From: a virus | Strand: one strand, 5' to 3' | IMG/VR virus record: IMGVR_UViG_3300005663_000008 | Coordinates: 1 to 48,433 of that record | Length of the DNA stretch: 48,433 nucleotides | Shown here: positions 46,203 through 48,433 of the stretch, piece by piece | How the letters are laid out: every line of letters begins with the position of its first letter | How positions within the stretch are numbered: the first letter of the stretch is position 1 | Made by a program: the position numbers and the translations under genes | Notes under the pieces: generated by a model | Database searches by the model: none | What the model saw: the letters and a program-made list of their open reading frames with translations, nothing else | Told to the model about the DNA's origin: nothing

Positions 46203-47810
46203 ATGAAGAGAATATTACTATTATTATTATTGATTCCATCACTAGCTTTGGCCGGTGGTGGTTTCAAGCATACCCATAATTCATCCGGTGATATAATAAG
46301 CCCGGCCACTGAAGATAAGCAAGATGATGTAATAACTGAACTTCGGGGCATACCTAAAACAGCTTTTGGTGAAGTTAGTGTTGCTGAATTAACGCCTATA
46401 GTTCAAATTCATTCAGCTTATAATATCAATACTAGAATTTTGGAGGAAAGAAATAATAACGGGGTATCCTCTATATCTAATAACAAATTTCAAGTTTCAA
46501 CGGGAGCTAGTGCTAATCAATCTTCAGCATTATTATCAAAAATAGCAGTAAAATATAATGCTGGTCAAGGTGGTTTATGGAGAGGCACGGCTGTATTTAC
46601 AGCTTGTACTGCGAACTCAACTCAATATATAGGTATAGGAACATCTTCGGAAGGATATTTTTTCGGATGTAACGGTGATACGTTTGGAATACTGAGGAGA
46701 CAAGGCGGCTCACCTGAAATAAGAACTTTAACAATATCGGCAGGGGCTACTACAGCAGAAAACATAACTATTACTTTAGATGGAGACGCCGATGCGACGG
46801 TGGCTGTTACCAACACAGGAGATATTACACTAACAGCCAATGAAATAGCCGCACACGATTTTTCCGATTTAGGGCAAGGCTGGAAAGCTCATTCTATGGG
46901 GGCTAATGTAGTATTTGAGTCTTACAACGCAGTCTTACAGACAAGCACTTATTCGTTAAGTGGAACAGCTCCGGTGGCAGGAACATTCGCTCAGAGTGTA
47001 GCTGGTGTGGTTCCTACTGAAACGGTTGTTGCTCAGACCGCTTGGGATACAGACCGCTTCTTATTTAGCACAGACCCATCTAATAGCCCAGCAGGTGTTA
47101 CCTTAGATCTTACCAAGGGAAATGTTTATCAGATTAGATATCAATGGTTGGGATTTGGATTGATTTCTTTCTTTATAGAAGATCCAGATGACGGCGATTA
47201 TCATTTAGTTCATAAAATAGAATACGCTAATGCCAATACTATTCCTTCGTTAGATAATCCTACCTTGCCTGTGTGTATAGCAGTAAAAAATACAAGCAAT
47301 ACCAGTGACATAGTTCTACAATCGTCTTCCATGATGGGGGCTATTGAAGGAAAAGATTTAGAGGAAGGGATAAGAAATAATATTACCGCAGAAGATACTG
47401 GCACGGGAACCAGTGAAACTCCCATATTTTCAATTCATAATCACACTATTTATCAGAGTAAAATCAATCGGGTAAGAGTAGAACTTACAGTCTTCACTGC
47501 TTCGATTGATTCTACCACTGCAAACAAACCATCAACAATAAGAATAAGACTGAATCCTACGCTCACGGGAGCTTCATTCTCTGCTGTTGATGTCAATACA
47601 TCCGTTGTTCGAACAGATACAGCGGCCACTGCGGTTTCTGGTGGCGATATTATATTTTCACAAATTATAACTGAGGGAGCTTCTCCTATAATTGATTTTA
47701 CTGAGATAATGGATAAGCTTAATCCCGGAGAAACTGTTACCGTTAGCCTTGAATCATCAAGCGGTAATGTGGATAGTGTTATATCAATGAATTGGAAAGA
47801 ACTATTTTAA
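46203..47810 (+). CDS. Tail fibre/receptor-binding-type protein with signal peptide
   Basis: 535 aa. MKRILLLLLLIPSLALA is a signal peptide before GGGFKHTHNSSG. The body has motifs found in fibre-like proteins of marine phages: VQIHSAYNINTRILEERNN, STQYIGIGTSSEGYFFG, FGILRRQGGSPEIRTLTISAG and NVYQIRYQWLGFGLISFFIED. Three Cys in the mature chain. It is followed by the spike gene with AAAAGGAG in between. Host binding is likely, by context. Confidence 0.65.
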   Translation: MKRILLLLLLIPSLALAGGGFKHTHNSSGDIISPATEDKQDDVITELRGIPKTAFGEVSVAELTPIVQIHSAYNINTRILEERNNNGVSSISNNKFQVSTGASANQSSALLSKIAVKYNAGQGGLWRGTAVFTACTANSTQYIGIGTSSEGYFFGCNGDTFGILRRQGGSPEIRTLTISAGATTAENITITLDGDADATVAVTNTGDITLTANEIAAHDFSDLGQGWKAHSMGANVVFESYNAVLQTSTYSLSGTAPVAGTFAQSVAGVVPTETVVAQTAWDTDRFLFSTDPSNSPAGVTLDLTKGNVYQIRYQWLGFGLISFFIEDPDDGDYHLVHKIEYANANTIPSLDNPTLPVCIAVKNTSNTSDIVLQSSSMMGAIEGKDLEEGIRNNITAEDTGTGTSETPIFSIHNHTIYQSKINRVRVELTVFTASIDSTTANKPSTIRIRLNPTLTGASFSAVDVNTSVVRTDTAATAVSGGDIIFSQIITEGASPIIDFTEIMDKLNPGETVTVSLESSSGNVDSVISMNWKELF

Positions 47811-47823
47811 AAGGAGAGAGATT

Positions 47824-48433
47824 ATGAAAAAAAGAATATTTATGACATTGGCGATATTATTATTTGCAGTAAATGTTTGGGCTTGGCCGCCGATGGGTGG
47901 GGATTGTACTAAGGATTGTACCCTTGGAGGAACTACAGATATAACCGGCAATCTCACAGGAAGTGTTAACAGTGGCGCGACTATTGTTATCTGTTCTTCA
48001 ACCGCCCATGCAAACTGGAAATGTGATTATACTGCTGACGGTACAGATGATGATGTACAGATTCAAGCTGCTATTGATGAACTTGAGGCGGCGAGTGACA
48101 CAGGCGGGGGGAAGATCCAGTTCACAGAGGGAGAATTTATAATTGGTGCTCAAATAGATATAGCTAAAGGTAACTTATTGTTGTCTGGTATTGGGCCTAA
48201 TGTTGATGATGCAACTGGCTGGGCAACTCAGTTGAAAGCAAAGAATAGTTTAAATGATGATATGTTTTTGTTAAAAAATGATGGTACGAAGCATAGGTAC
48301 TTTAACCGTTTTGAGTTTATGAATATAGATGGGAATCTAGGAAACAATACATCTGGAAGATGTATAGCTTCTGACACAAGTGCCACAGGCAATAAAAATT
48401 TCAATGATGTTCATTTATCATATATGTTTATTG
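47824..48433 (+). CDS. Tail spike / beta-helix protein, N-terminal part (continues at base 2)
   Basis: The ATG has AAAAGGAGAGAGATT in front. MKKRIFMTLAILLFAVNVWA is a signal peptide, then WPPMGGDCTKDC. ADGTDDDVQIQAAIDELEAA at about 70-90 is the classic start of Pectate_lyase_3/beta-helix spikes, followed by GGGKIQFTEGEFII. Because the contig is circular the gene continues from 48433 to base 78 (or from 48357 to base 1) to a stop at 896-898, 476 aa in all, with ten Cys. Confidence 0.78.
   Translation, partial: MKKRIFMTLAILLFAVNVWAWPPMGGDCTKDCTLGGTTDITGNLTGSVNSGATIVICSSTAHANWKCDYTADGTDDDVQIQAAIDELEAASDTGGGKIQFTEGEFIIGAQIDIAKGNLLLSGIGPNVDDATGWATQLKAKNSLNDDMFLLKNDGTKHRYFNRFEFMNIDGNLGNNTSGRCIASDTSATGNKNFNDVHLSYMFI
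48357..48433. repeat. Terminal direct repeat, right copy
   Basis: Identical to bases 1-77. See the left copy; one of the two should be removed to obtain the 48,356-bp circle. Confidence 0.93.

Noticed and set aside
1-48433. Integrase, attachment site or other sign of lysogeny
   Set aside because: No tyrosine or serine recombinase motif was seen in any ORF, and a Cro-sized XRE protein alone is not enough.
1-48433. tRNA genes and CRISPR arrays
   Set aside because: No cloverleaf-like TTCRANYC context with matching stems and no regularly spaced repeats were noticed; a tRNAscan-SE run would settle the tRNA question.

Overview
The window is a complete genome of a tailed dsDNA phage with short-tail (podovirus, T7-like) virion genes. 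The last 77 bases (48357-48433) repeat the first 77 exactly, which is what an assembler leaves on a circular or circularly permuted molecule. The unique genome is therefore 48,356 bp, and the tail-spike gene is cut by the arbitrary contig ends (47824-48433 continues in frame into 2-898). No integrase, attachment site, tRNA or CRISPR array was seen, so a lytic lifestyle is likely. Strong Shine-Dalgarno sites, perfect TTGACA -35 boxes, Sec, Tat and lipoprotein signals and a Fur-box-like palindrome suggest a Gram-negative, probably proteobacteria-like host; the exact host cannot be read from the sequence.

Layout: two arms diverge from a control region at about 18061-18255. The leftward (minus) arm, 18060 down to 2065, is the early/replication arm. 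It holds many tiny overlapping ORFs (several are Cys-rich microproteins), a RadC-like JAMM protein, a 634-bp non-coding region with repeats (candidate origin and internal promoter), a Cas4/RecB-like nuclease, an SMC/RecF-like ATPase, a Sak4-like recombinase ATPase, an SSB-like protein, a short cytosine-C5 methyltransferase, an ERCC4-type nuclease, a RecD2-like helicase, an XRE regulator, a MazG-like protein, a secreted FN3 protein, an AAA ATPase and a terminal radical-SAM/ParB-like/DUF115-like cassette. No DNA polymerase, primase or RNA polymerase was found, so the phage probably borrows the host enzymes.

The rightward (plus) arm runs from 18256 through the contig end to 2094. It begins with an HNH endonuclease, the small terminase, a second HNH endonuclease and a block of small accessory genes (Tat-signal protein, HExxH protein, lipoprotein, FkbM-type methyltransferase). 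Next comes the large terminase, whose P-loop is interrupted by a 321-residue intein with the Trp/Cys/Thr signature of class 3 inteins and a LAGLIDADG endonuclease. Head genes (portal, Bbp19-like, scaffold, capsid, decoration), tail tubular proteins A and B, three internal/ejection proteins, fibres and the tail spike follow. The arm ends with a lysis cassette (membrane protein, M15 peptidase, permuted NlpC/P60 hydrolase).

The most unusual feature is that at least seven genes in the virion arm, including tail tubular protein B and the fibre and spike genes, encode clean N-terminal Sec-type signal peptides placed by good ribosome binding sites, and most of these proteins carry even numbers of cysteines. 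This raises the question whether part of the tail passes through, or is assembled at, the cell envelope. Other points of interest are LamG-like and discoidin-like domains inserted in tail tubular protein B, a phage-wide promoter type (TTGACA, 14 bases, TGA, TATTnT) associated with GTGATATCAC palindromes, a gene that seems to start at ATA, and a structured non-coding region between the two terminase genes.
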